Assembly (NCBI GenBank): GCA_033763355.1
Contig: JANRKT010000324.1
Location: 1 to 17,721 of the forward strand
Length of the DNA: 17,721 nt
Source of the DNA: JANRKT01 sp033763355
GTDB taxonomy: Bacteria > Bacteroidota > Bacteroidia > Chitinophagales > Chitinophagaceae
Direction of reading: 5' to 3'
Below are positions 8,277-16,045 of this stretch, piece after piece. The stretch's first letter is position 1. The number at the start of each line of letters is the position of its first letter. The notes under the pieces were generated by a model. That model saw only the letters and a list, made by a program, of their open reading frames with translations. It ran no database searches and was not told where the DNA came from. Made by a program: the position numbers and the translations under genes.

Positions 8277-8306
8277 CTGCCTGTTATTGAATGAAACCCG
8301 AGGCAG
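8277..8306 (-). repeat. Inverted repeat in the susD to GH29 gap
   Basis: CTGCCT (8277-8282) and AGGCAG (8301-8306) form a perfect six-base inverted repeat with an 18-base loop within the 121-base gap between the SusD and GH29 genes. No T-run follows on the minus strand, so it is not a normal terminator. It could be a messenger stem-loop that stabilises the SusC/SusD transcript, or chance. Confidence 0.25.
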
Positions 8307-8368
8307 CATTAGTATTGTGACAATCGCAAGGGAATTGTAACCCCGGTTAAAGAGGTATTTATGCAGGC

Positions 8369-9967
8369 TTATTTCACATCCCAGAAAATTTTACCGGTAC
8401 GGATATCTTTATCTTTTACCAGAGCATAAGCGGAGTTATAGGCTGTTTCGCTTGCAGGATAAACAAGCCTTGACGGCGGGGATTCATATCCCGGTAATGA
8501 TGCAGGAGAGAAACTGAACCGCGGATATTTTGTACGCCTGTACTCAGCCCAGCTTTGAACAGATTGTAAAAAGCCGAAGTGAAGCCATTTTTGCACACTT
8601 ATTTTTTCAAGTTTATCAGCCGCCGTACCTGTATAATTTACCATGGGGTTCTGTAAAAAAGCATCAACGTCTGCAGCAGCAGGAGGAACAAGCGGCACAT
8701 GGGTGATATTATTTAAACTGTTTAAATAATAATAAAATGCTATTGACTGCCGTATGGCCATTTCATAAGCTGCTGCTGCATTGCCACCGCCCCACCGTTC
8801 GTATGCTTCGGCTTTCAGAAAATTTACTTCAGCGGCGGTAATTACAATGCCGGGCAGTTTACTGTTTACCAAAAAAGTAGCTGAATCAAGTATCGAATAG
8901 TAGCCGATGTTCTGCTGCTGCTGGGCGGCACTCATGTTTACGGGAAGCCCCCGGTACTCTATATTGGGAATAAACACATTGTTAACCGTACGTCCGGATT
9001 TGTCAAACATAACGGGAATGCGTGGGTCATTTGCAGGTTTCATTACATTATTCAGCATGTATCCCGGTGCGGAATGATTGGTGAGTTCTGTAAGTGCATT
9101 GCGCAGGTCATCAGTATAATTTGCAAGGGGCTGCAGCAATATATCAGTAGTTTGCGGTAAGTAACCGGTACTTCCATCGGTTAACGGATGCACCGTGGGA
9201 TTATTCAAAATATTCATCACCTCATTCTTCGCCCTTGCTTCATCATAAAAAGAAATACGCATCAGTAACCTTAACCGCAAAGAGTTTGCATATCGTCTCC
9301 ATTGTTCAGTGTTACCGGCCAGCAGGATATCCTGCCTGCTGAAACTTGCCTGTGTGACCGTGGAAAGCTGAGCAAATGCAAAATAATCAGAAGCGGTTTT
9401 TAACCCGTCAAGAATGTAATTGTAAACCTCCCTTGCTCCGTCAAACTTTGCCATTACAATTTCCCCTTTACTGCTGATGCTGCCCGCCTCAGTAAAGGGA
9501 ATGTCGCCCCAGAGGTCAACCATCTGCGATGCCTGGTCTAACATCACCACTTTGGCAGCCTGCAAAAAAACATCCATCTCCTTTTTTTGCTGCTCGCCTT
9601 TAGCTGCATTGTATGCAGCTTCAATGGAACGGAAATGGGCCATTACCCCGCCGCCATTTGCTCCCGGGCGGTAAAAATCATTCCAGTAGTCTTGTGTATA
9701 ACTCGGGTTTTGCTGGTAAACTGAAGTGTTGTTTAAATAACCGGCAGACTGTGTATAAATGCCAGTGTGCATCAAAAGAAAAGTTCGCACATTCCAGTAA
9801 GAAGGCCGCACCCTGTCATTATCCAGCATCTCGGTAAAAAATTTTTCTACTGCAGGTTGTGTGGTCTGGTCCGGGTCATTGTACAGGTCAGCCAGTTTCT
9901 TTTTACAGCTTGCTCCAACAGCAAAAAGTAAAACAAAAAGGGCAATATGTATTGAGTTTTTATTCAT
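8369..9967 (-). CDS. susD-like: SusD/RagB-family glycan-binding outer-membrane lipoprotein
   Basis: Lipoprotein of 532 residues. The leader ends VGAS before Cys21 followed by KKK, a lipobox giving a lipid anchor and surface export. The sequence resembles the SusD-like_2 branch: LADLYNDPDQTTQPAVEKFF at the N-terminus, tetratricopeptide-like helices in the middle (for example the LRLRLLMRISFYDEARAKNEV region), VNFLKAEAYERWGGG, and a C-terminal block QKWLHFGFLQSVQSWAEYRR with the ending GKIFWDVK. Family members form a lid over the SusC barrel and capture oligosaccharide for import. It begins 6 bases after the SusC stop, the usual tight coupling. The ligand cannot be read from sequence; the downstream fucosidases point to a fucosylated glycan. 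Confidence 0.95.
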   Translation of the reverse strand: MNKNSIHIALFVLLFAVGASCKKKLADLYNDPDQTTQPAVEKFFTEMLDNDRVRPSYWNVRTFLLMHTGIYTQSAGYLNNTSVYQQNPSYTQDYWNDFYRPGANGGGVMAHFRSIEAAYNAAKGEQQKKEMDVFLQAAKVVMLDQASQMVDLWGDIPFTEAGSISSKGEIVMAKFDGAREVYNYILDGLKTASDYFAFAQLSTVTQASFSRQDILLAGNTEQWRRYANSLRLRLLMRISFYDEARAKNEVMNILNNPTVHPLTDGSTGYLPQTTDILLQPLANYTDDLRNALTELTNHSAPGYMLNNVMKPANDPRIPVMFDKSGRTVNNVFIPNIEYRGLPVNMSAAQQQQNIGYYSILDSATFLVNSKLPGIVITAAEVNFLKAEAYERWGGGNAAAAYEMAIRQSIAFYYYLNSLNNITHVPLVPPAAADVDAFLQNPMVNYTGTAADKLEKISVQKWLHFGFLQSVQSWAEYRRTKYPRFSFSPASLPGYESPPSRLVYPASETAYNSAYALVKDKDIRTGKIFWDVK

Positions 9968-9973
9968 TCAGGT

Positions 9974-12900
9974 TTAAAAACCGAGGTTTAATGAAAAACC
10001 AAAACTTCTGGTTGCCGCCATTGAACCATCGTCAATGCTTTGTCTTGTCCAGCTTGACCCGACCGGCGATTCAGGATCAAGGTTCTTCAATGTGCGGTAA
10101 AAATAAAACAGGTTCCTGCCAACAAGTGAAAACTTTACATTTTTGAAATGCATTTTTTGGGCAAGTTTAACGGGAAATGTATATGACAATACCAGTTCCC
10201 TTATTTTAATATAGCTGTTATTGTACACCGCCCCTTCATCGTTTAATGCCGCCGGGCCCCAGGCAAACATGTTATAATAATAATAAGGTGCATCCACAAT
10301 TATTGTATTTGCAGCTTTAGAAACAGTTACCCCCTTCAGTACAATACCATCATGATATACCCTGGAGCCGTTCGGCGCTTTTGCATTGTGGTCAGGCAGC
10401 AATACTTTTATGCCATTGCCGTCAATATAGTACGGCAATCCGCCATGTTCAGCATCACGGTATTGCAGTGTGCTTTCATACATTCCTGCACCTGTGTTAT
10501 ACTTTAAAACAGGGGATACCAGTTTTCCGCCAAAGCGGTAATCAACCATTACATCAAGCTTAATGTTTTTATAACTGATGTCGCTGCCCCAGCCACCGCT
10601 AATGCGTGGCATTACATTACCAGCTTTTATGTAACGGGTATTGTCCATTACATAAAGCCCGTTTGAACCAATAATATAATTCCCGTCACTGTCTGTAAGA
10701 CGGGGGTAAACGTAAATGTTACCAACTGTTTCGCTTTCTTCTGCCACAATCCTTATTGCATTCTGCTCCCCCTCGTAATATATTATTTGCCTTACGCCAT
10801 CGGCCAGTTTTTTAACTTTTGTCCTGCCCCTTGTAAAATTCAACTGTGTATTCCATTTAAAGTTTCTGCCCGATAACAGTGCAACATTCAATGAAAGCTC
10901 CAATCCATTACTTTGTAATGTGCCTGCGTTCACCAGTTTTGAAACAGCACCTGTACTTACCGGAACAGACAATTGTACAATCTGGGCAATGATGTGGCTG
11001 TTGTAATAAGTAATATCAAAACCAATCCTGTTTTTAAACATCATTATTTCCATGCCCAATTCTGTCTCATATTTATTTTCGGGCCTTACCTGGTTATTGC
11101 CTGCATTGGCCTGTGCGCTTAAAGAAGCTACCGGGCCATTTACAGTGGGCAATGTGGTTTGCATGTAGGTAATAGCTGAAGCATATGCAGGGGGTGCATT
11201 ACCCACCAGGCCATAAGAAGCCCTGAGCTTTCCGTAATTGAGAAACGAAGGAAGTTTAAAGGCCTCAGTAAAAACAAAAGCGGCATTTGCAGAAGGATAG
11301 AAATAACTGTTTTTACCGGGGGGCAGTGTGGAGGAATATTCCTGCCGCCCGGTTCCTTCAAAAAAGAAATAATTTTTGTATGCGAGGTTAAAGAAACCGA
11401 GGAAAGCGTATTTAATCATTCCGCTGCTGTTAACAGTTACGTTTACCGGTCTGAAAGAATTTTCAAGGCTGAACCAGTTTTCCTTAAGCAAACCACCTGC
11501 TGTTGCAGAATACTGGTCGTTGTATTTCTCCTTTCTTGCCTGGTAACCGCCGTTAACTGAAAAATTAAAATTTTTACTGAGTTTTTTTGAATAAGTGAGT
11601 AACCCATCCCCATATAATATAGAATACCTTCCGTTTGAAATACCATACATACCTGTACTGTTGCTTCCGTTAAATGCAACGGGGTATTCATTATACCTCC
11701 TGCTTTCAATTTTCAGGCTGGTAAAATCGTTACCTATCCTTGCCCGCAGTTTAAAATTTTTGCTGATCTCATAATTGATGGTGAAACTGGTCAGTAGCCT
11801 GTCCTGGTCTTCAACTTCGCTGTTACGCAACTGCATCCATAAAAAATCCAGCGTTTCATTTTTCATGGCATATTTAAGCGCTTCATCAGGATTGCGCTGC
11901 TGCTGGTTCCACGGCACCCATTTGTAGCCCTGCGAAGTTTTGTATTTATCAAACACAAGGCCCATGTCTTCTGCCCGGCTGAAGAAACCGGAATAAGATG
12001 CAAGAATGCGGTTGAGCTGCAGGGGGCGGTTATACACTTTGCTGTTTACATAGCTGGCCACCACATCTGTGCTTAACCTGCTGTTTATTTTATAAGTACT
12101 GTTGAAGTTAAATGTATTGCGCTGAAGGTTGCCTCCCTGCTGGATGCCGTTATAATCGTTACGGGTAACAGAAAACCTGTATGCAACTTTCTCGGTACGG
12201 TCTGAAACAGCCGCATTGATTATGGAATTAAAACCTGTACGGTACAAATCTTTATAATTATCAGGTTGTGCAACATAAGGCCTCATTTTTCCATCCCACC
12301 ACATTACTTCCTGCCCTTGCATTTCCGGGCCAAACTGGGCATAAGCATTAAAGTTTGGCCTTACGCTTTCATATACGCCGTCACCATCAGCATCAACCTG
12401 CATCCACCCTTCTTCGGTTGCACCTTCAGCAAGATTGGTAACCCTGTCGTACCCGGGTCCATATATATTCTGGAACCGTGGCAAAAAAGCGGCTTGTTCT
12501 ATGGTACCTGTATAATTTACTTCAACACCAAGACCCTGCTTATGCGAACCTTTTTTGGTTGTTATTACAACCACACCGCTTGCAGCTTCGGAACCATATA
12601 ATGCCGTGGCGCTGGCCCCTTTCAAAATGCTGAGGTTATCAATATCAGCCGGATTGATATCAAGTATCCCGTTGCCCCTTATGCGCTGGTCATCCCAGTA
12701 TCCCTGGTTATTAATACCATTCACCCCCTTTTCGTTGGAATTGCGTATAACAACCCCATCAACTACAAACAAGGGCTGCGAGTTAAAGTTAAGTGAGTTC
12801 AGCCCCCTTACCTGCACCTGCACAGCACTGGTGGCGCCACCCGGCGCTGCAATAATTCTTACACCCGGCGCTTTGCCATATAAAGCTGATGCGAAATTGG

Positions 12901-13723
12901 TATTGCCGGAAGAAGTAAGTTCCTCAGCGGAGATTGTACTTATGGAATAACCTAATGACCTTGAATTTTTTTTCACCCCAAGGGCTGTCACCACTACTTC
13001 ATTCATTGAACGGTTCGCCAATAAAAGCTGTGCACTAAGGTTGCCTGCAAGTGCATCATCATCAACTATAATCTCCTTCGGTGTGTATCCAACAGAAGAG
13101 AATTCAAGCACATCGCCTTTTGAGCCTTCAATATAAAACTCTCCGTTGCTGTTTGTTGCAGCACCCCTGCCTGTTCCTTTCACAAATACATTTACATCTG
13201 GTAAAGCTTCACCGTCAATAGTACTTACTTTTCCTTTTACAATCCTCAGCAATGGTTTTTCTGTAAGGAGGGAATCAGGCTGGTTAACCGCCGTAGTTAT
13301 GCCCTGCCTGGCCTGCTCAGGCAGGTTTAGAGGTGTGCTGCCCTGTGGAATGATAACAAATGTTTTTTCATTGAGCTTCCTGAACTTTAAACCGGTATTC
13401 TTCAATAAATCACCCAGTATTTTTTCAGGCAACTGGTTTTCATCTGCAACCGGTGTTACGAATATATCGCCGAGCGATGCATCTGAAATAAAAAAATAAA
13501 TACCTTTTGTCTTGTTTAACTGTTTAAGAACATTAAATAGCTTTTGTTTTTGCCCGGTGGTATCGGCAGATGAATTCCGGTAACTGCTTTTTATTTGCTG
13601 AAACCGGGGTTGCTTTTTACTGCTGACAATGCTGTATTGGGCTGATGATGGTTTGATTATAAACAATAACTGAACTGCAATTAAACACCTTACAAGAAAA
13701 TGTGAACAGCCCAATTTCCTCAT
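9974..13723 (-). CDS. susC-like: SusC/RagA-family TonB-dependent transporter with STN signalling domain
   Basis: Outer-membrane transporter of 1249 residues, longer than simple SusC proteins because of an N-terminal extension. After a signal peptide (about 1-28, ending SSA) comes an STN domain (about 58-126, with YFFISDASLGDI and LLKNTGLKFRKL), then a carboxypeptidase-regulatory-like domain (162-235, VKGKVSTIDGEALPDVNVFV and SVGYTPKEI). A NEVVVTALG segment (241-249) precedes the plug (about 253-390, GKAPGVRI, VQVRGLNS, PLFVVDGV, SILKGASATALYGSEAASGV). A 22-strand barrel ends in SFGFSLNLGF with the C-terminal Phe needed for barrel insertion. The STN domain is the part that contacts FecR-type anti-sigma factors, which matches the gene 34 bases upstream. 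It should import the oligosaccharide captured by SusD using TonB energy. Confidence 0.96.
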   Translation of the reverse strand: MRKLGCSHFLVRCLIAVQLLFIIKPSSAQYSIVSSKKQPRFQQIKSSYRNSSADTTGQKQKLFNVLKQLNKTKGIYFFISDASLGDIFVTPVADENQLPEKILGDLLKNTGLKFRKLNEKTFVIIPQGSTPLNLPEQARQGITTAVNQPDSLLTEKPLLRIVKGKVSTIDGEALPDVNVFVKGTGRGAATNSNGEFYIEGSKGDVLEFSSVGYTPKEIIVDDDALAGNLSAQLLLANRSMNEVVVTALGVKKNSRSLGYSISTISAEELTSSGNTNFASALYGKAPGVRIIAAPGGATSAVQVQVRGLNSLNFNSQPLFVVDGVVIRNSNEKGVNGINNQGYWDDQRIRGNGILDINPADIDNLSILKGASATALYGSEAASGVVVITTKKGSHKQGLGVEVNYTGTIEQAAFLPRFQNIYGPGYDRVTNLAEGATEEGWMQVDADGDGVYESVRPNFNAYAQFGPEMQGQEVMWWDGKMRPYVAQPDNYKDLYRTGFNSIINAAVSDRTEKVAYRFSVTRNDYNGIQQGGNLQRNTFNFNSTYKINSRLSTDVVASYVNSKVYNRPLQLNRILASYSGFFSRAEDMGLVFDKYKTSQGYKWVPWNQQQRNPDEALKYAMKNETLDFLWMQLRNSEVEDQDRLLTSFTINYEISKNFKLRARIGNDFTSLKIESRRYNEYPVAFNGSNSTGMYGISNGRYSILYGDGLLTYSKKLSKNFNFSVNGGYQARKEKYNDQYSATAGGLLKENWFSLENSFRPVNVTVNSSGMIKYAFLGFFNLAYKNYFFFEGTGRQEYSSTLPPGKNSYFYPSANAAFVFTEAFKLPSFLNYGKLRASYGLVGNAPPAYASAITYMQTTLPTVNGPVASLSAQANAGNNQVRPENKYETELGMEIMMFKNRIGFDITYYNSHIIAQIVQLSVPVSTGAVSKLVNAGTLQSNGLELSLNVALLSGRNFKWNTQLNFTRGRTKVKKLADGVRQIIYYEGEQNAIRIVAEESETVGNIYVYPRLTDSDGNYIIGSNGLYVMDNTRYIKAGNVMPRISGGWGSDISYKNIKLDVMVDYRFGGKLVSPVLKYNTGAGMYESTLQYRDAEHGGLPYYIDGNGIKVLLPDHNAKAPNGSRVYHDGIVLKGVTVSKAANTIIVDAPYYYYNMFAWGPAALNDEGAVYNNSYIKIRELVLSYTFPVKLAQKMHFKNVKFSLVGRNLFYFYRTLKNLDPESPVGSSWTRQSIDDGSMAATRSFGFSLNLGF

Positions 13724-13757
13724 TATGCAGACTTTTAAGGGTTATTAACACATTCCC

Positions 13758-14741
13758 TTATTTTTTCCTGATCAGGATTTCCTGTTCAGTTCTTTCAATC
13801 TCAAAGTTCTGGGAAACTTCAAGAGAGTTTAGAAAAATATCCAGGTTATCATTTGGAAAAATACCTGATACCGGAGTTGATGCAACTGCATCACCGGCCA
13901 GCGTAACTTTTATACCATAAACTTCAGTAATGGAAGAAGCTACGTCTTTCATAGGGGTTTTTTCAAAAATAAACTTGCGTTCCTTCCAGGCTATAACAGG
14001 CGTATCGCTTATATATTTTCTTTGAAGTTCCTCATTTACGTATGCCACATACTCACCCGGTTTCATCTGCAGTTCCTTTCCACCGGCCGACCTTACCGTT
14101 ATACTTCCTTCTCTAAGCAATACACTGTTCAGATTGCTGCGGTTGGTTACGTTAAACTGTGTGCCGGTAACAATTACATCAAAATTACCTGAGTGCACAA
14201 TAAACCTGCTTTGTTCAGCAGTTTTTTGTACAGTAAAAAAAGCCTCTCCCTCAATCCAAACTTCCCTGTCGGCGCTTTTTTTATACTTAATCTCTGTATT
14301 GGCATTTAAAGCTACCATAGAACCATCGGGCAACACTTCATTCCTTATCTCACCAAATTTTGTTGTTAAAGCAGAAATACGCTGCTGATTATAGTACTGC
14401 CACCCACCCCAGCCTGCAACAAAAATAAAAATGGCTGCTGCCGCCGCCCACCATACTGATCTGCCCCGCCTGATTGCTATTACAGGGGTTATTGCCGGTT
14501 CGTTTATTTTTTGCATCAACCGCTGTTCCGCCCCATTTATCCTCTTGCTATCTACAGGTTGTTCTTTCAGACTTAGTGTTTTGAGCAACACGATCGCTTC
14601 ATCAGCCAGTTTTTGTTGTTCAGGGTTGCCGGCAAGCCGCTTGTCCCATGCAGCCACATCCACAGGGTTGGTCTTAAAATACCAGGCAAGAAAACTCTCG
14701 TCGGTCAGCAATTCTTCAACCTGGCTTAATGATGGGTTCAT
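13758..14741 (-). CDS. FecR-type anti-sigma factor
   Basis: Inner-membrane regulator of 327 residues. The cytoplasmic N-terminal helices (about 1-90, LTDESFLAWYFKTNP) would hold the ECF sigma factor. One transmembrane helix covers about 96-115 (SVWWAAAAAIFIFVAGWGGW). The periplasmic FecR domain follows (about 127-217, NEVLPDGSMVALNANTEIKY, VWIEGEAFFTV, VTGTQFNV), and a DUF4974-like C-terminal domain (about 255-323, FEKTPMKDVASSITEVYGI, ISGIF-like and NSLEVSQNFEIE) would contact the STN domain of SusC. It lies 34 bases before the SusC gene and diverges from the ECF sigma gene, a standard trans-envelope signalling layout in Bacteroidota PULs. The protein is intact; nothing unusual was seen. Confidence 0.95.
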   Translation of the reverse strand: MNPSLSQVEELLTDESFLAWYFKTNPVDVAAWDKRLAGNPEQQKLADEAIVLLKTLSLKEQPVDSKRINGAEQRLMQKINEPAITPVIAIRRGRSVWWAAAAAIFIFVAGWGGWQYYNQQRISALTTKFGEIRNEVLPDGSMVALNANTEIKYKKSADREVWIEGEAFFTVQKTAEQSRFIVHSGNFDVIVTGTQFNVTNRSNLNSVLLREGSITVRSAGGKELQMKPGEYVAYVNEELQRKYISDTPVIAWKERKFIFEKTPMKDVASSITEVYGIKVTLAGDAVASTPVSGIFPNDNLDIFLNSLEVSQNFEIERTEQEILIRKK

Positions 14742-14891
14742 AAAGTATGTTTCACTGTTAAAATTAGTACCCCCCGGGCAATTTTTGTAACCTATTTTTT
14801 CTGGCTTTTTTATAATTTACCGCCTGAATTGCGCCGCCTGGTGCCAACTGGCAACGGTTACAGGTCTAAACTACTGCTGATAAGAAAAATT
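14742..14891. promoter_or_regulatory. Divergent control region between the FecR and ECF sigma genes
   Basis: This AT-rich gap should hold the promoters of both regulators. On the minus strand TAATTTTA (14766-14759) resembles the -7 box before FecR, but without a -33 TTTG at proper spacing. On the plus strand TTTG (14784-14787) and TAATTTAC (14813-14820) are weak candidates with over-long spacing of 25. A C6G3 tract occurs at 14770-14778. No firm promoter can be assigned, which is consistent with use of an alternative sigma factor. Confidence 0.4.
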
Positions 14892-15464
14892 TTGATTTCA
14901 AACAACCCTGATATTACACTCTGGAATGCCTTTAAAAAAGGCGACAGCGGGTCATTTGAGTTAATATTCCGCAAATATTACGGCCCCCTTTTGCAATATG
15001 GCTGCAAGCTTACCAGGGATGAGGAACTACTGGAAGACTGTATCCAGGAACTCTTTACCGAACTATGGCAAAATAAAAGCCAGACGGATGTGTTTTCAGT
15101 AAAAGCCTATCTTTTCAAGGCGCTTAAATACAAACTATTCCGTGCCCTGCAAAAAAAATACGCTTACAGATCTGCAGCTGAACCTGCCGATTTATTGTTT
15201 GAACTAAGCCACGAAACTTTCATTGTAAGCAGGGAGGAAACCGAAGAAAGAAAAGAAAAGGTTATAAAAGCACTCGACCAGCTTACCAGCCGCCAAAAGG
15301 AAATCATTTACCTGAAGTTTTACCAGGGGCTTGGTTATGACGAGGTAAGTGAAATTATGAACATCAATTACCAGGTAGCCCGCAACCTGCTGTACCAATC
15401 CATCAAATCCCTCAAAAAAATATTAACCGGGTTTTCTGCTCTGCTGGTATTGCTGAACCAATAA
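14892..15464 (+). CDS. ECF-type RNA polymerase sigma factor
   Basis: Sigma-70 family ECF factor of about 190 residues. Region 2 covers LWNAFKKGDSGSFELIFRKYY, EELLEDCIQELFTELW and AYLFKALKYKLFRAL (about residues 10-88 from this start); region 4 is the helix-turn-helix in RQKEIIYLKFYQGLGYDEVS and the NINYQVARNLLYQSIKSLKK stretch (about 134-177). It ends in a hydrophobic tail GFSALLVLLNQ, as many Bacteroidota PUL sigma factors do. No ATG exists near the N-terminus: TTG 14892 places the start about ten residues before the conserved core, while TTG 14829 or GTG 14841 would add a basic extension. It is divergent from FecR and should be held inactive by it until the SusC ligand signal arrives, then drive the PUL. 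Confidence 0.93.
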   Translation: MISNNPDITLWNAFKKGDSGSFELIFRKYYGPLLQYGCKLTRDEELLEDCIQELFTELWQNKSQTDVFSVKAYLFKALKYKLFRALQKKYAYRSAAEPADLLFELSHETFIVSREETEERKEKVIKALDQLTSRQKEIIYLKFYQGLGYDEVSEIMNINYQVARNLLYQSIKSLKKILTGFSALLVLLNQ

Positions 15465-15645
15465 GTATGTGCCTGGTTGAAAATATTAGTCATTCCACTG
15501 TCTTGTTGTTAAAAGGAATATCCGCACATCCTGCAATATAACTGTACATCAGCATTTCTGACTTTTAACTCAATTTTTTGAGCCGGGGATGTTCCCTTTT
15601 CTGCTGTTTTACGTCTATTATTCTGATGGCACTAAAATCTTGTGT

Positions 15646-15975
15646 ATGGAAAAGAATACTGTACAAAAGGAGATATTACTGCTGACAGGAACAACATTTT
15701 CTTCAAGGCAGTACCAAGACAAAGACGACCCCGGTAACTCCCGGAACCTCTCACCCGCAGAACAATTAGAAGAAGCTTGCTGGAGCGGTTTGCTTTATGA
15801 TATGCTGCCCGAAGTATTTGGCCAGCCCGCCGCCGATGAAAAAAAATTATACATGTGGGAAATAAAGGAAGGAAAATCTTTTCTTGAAGTTGAACTGGGC
15901 GAATTTCCTGAGGAAAAAGACAAATACTTTTCAATTGATCCTTATTCATTCCTTGAAACTAAAATTTTAAGCTAA
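15646..15975 (+). CDS. Hypothetical protein, 109 residues, acidic
   Basis: I do not recognise this protein. From ATG 15646 it has 109 residues, with no signal peptide or membrane segment, so it is probably cytosolic. It is rich in Glu, Asp and Lys. Visible features are NLSPAEQLEEACWSGLLYDM (about 34-53), a single Cys and Trp next to each other there, and an alternating strand-like half KKLYMWEIKEGKSFLEVELG (about 65-84) ending in YSFLETKILS. An upstream in-frame start at 15589 would add a hydrophobic 19-residue stretch, but it is less likely because the conserved-looking core starts with MEKNTVQKEILLLTG. It follows the sigma gene by 181 bases in the same direction and may be unrelated to the PUL. 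Confidence 0.6.
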   Translation: MEKNTVQKEILLLTGTTFSSRQYQDKDDPGNSRNLSPAEQLEEACWSGLLYDMLPEVFGQPAADEKKLYMWEIKEGKSFLEVELGEFPEEKDKYFSIDPYSFLETKILS

Positions 15976-16000
15976 ATAAATAATCCAGACCTCTTCAATT

Positions 16001-16045
16001 CGTTTTGCCTGCAGGTTTTCTATCATTAATTGACAAGGCAAATCG
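16001..16045. terminator. Inverted repeat between convergent genes, possible bidirectional terminator
   Basis: CGTTTTGCCT (16001-16010) and AGGCAAATCG (16036-16045) are inverted repeats of ten bases with one mismatch, separated by 25 bases. They sit exactly between the ends of the plus-strand hypothetical gene and the minus-strand GH105 gene. The loop is long and no strong T-run follows on either strand, so termination is only a possibility. Confidence 0.3.

Noticed and set aside
12555..12950. 131-codon plus-strand reading frame opposite the SusC plug
   Set aside because: It mirrors the conserved plug region, and the opposite frame carries all SusC motifs.
14770..14778. C6G3 tract in the divergent regulatory region as a phase-variable switch
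   Set aside because: A run of six is short for slipped-strand variation and no invertible repeats flank it.
14431..14790. 119-codon plus-strand reading frame starting in the FecR gene and reaching the divergent region
   Set aside because: It is antisense to the FecR N-terminus and transmembrane helix, with no independent promoter or family motif.
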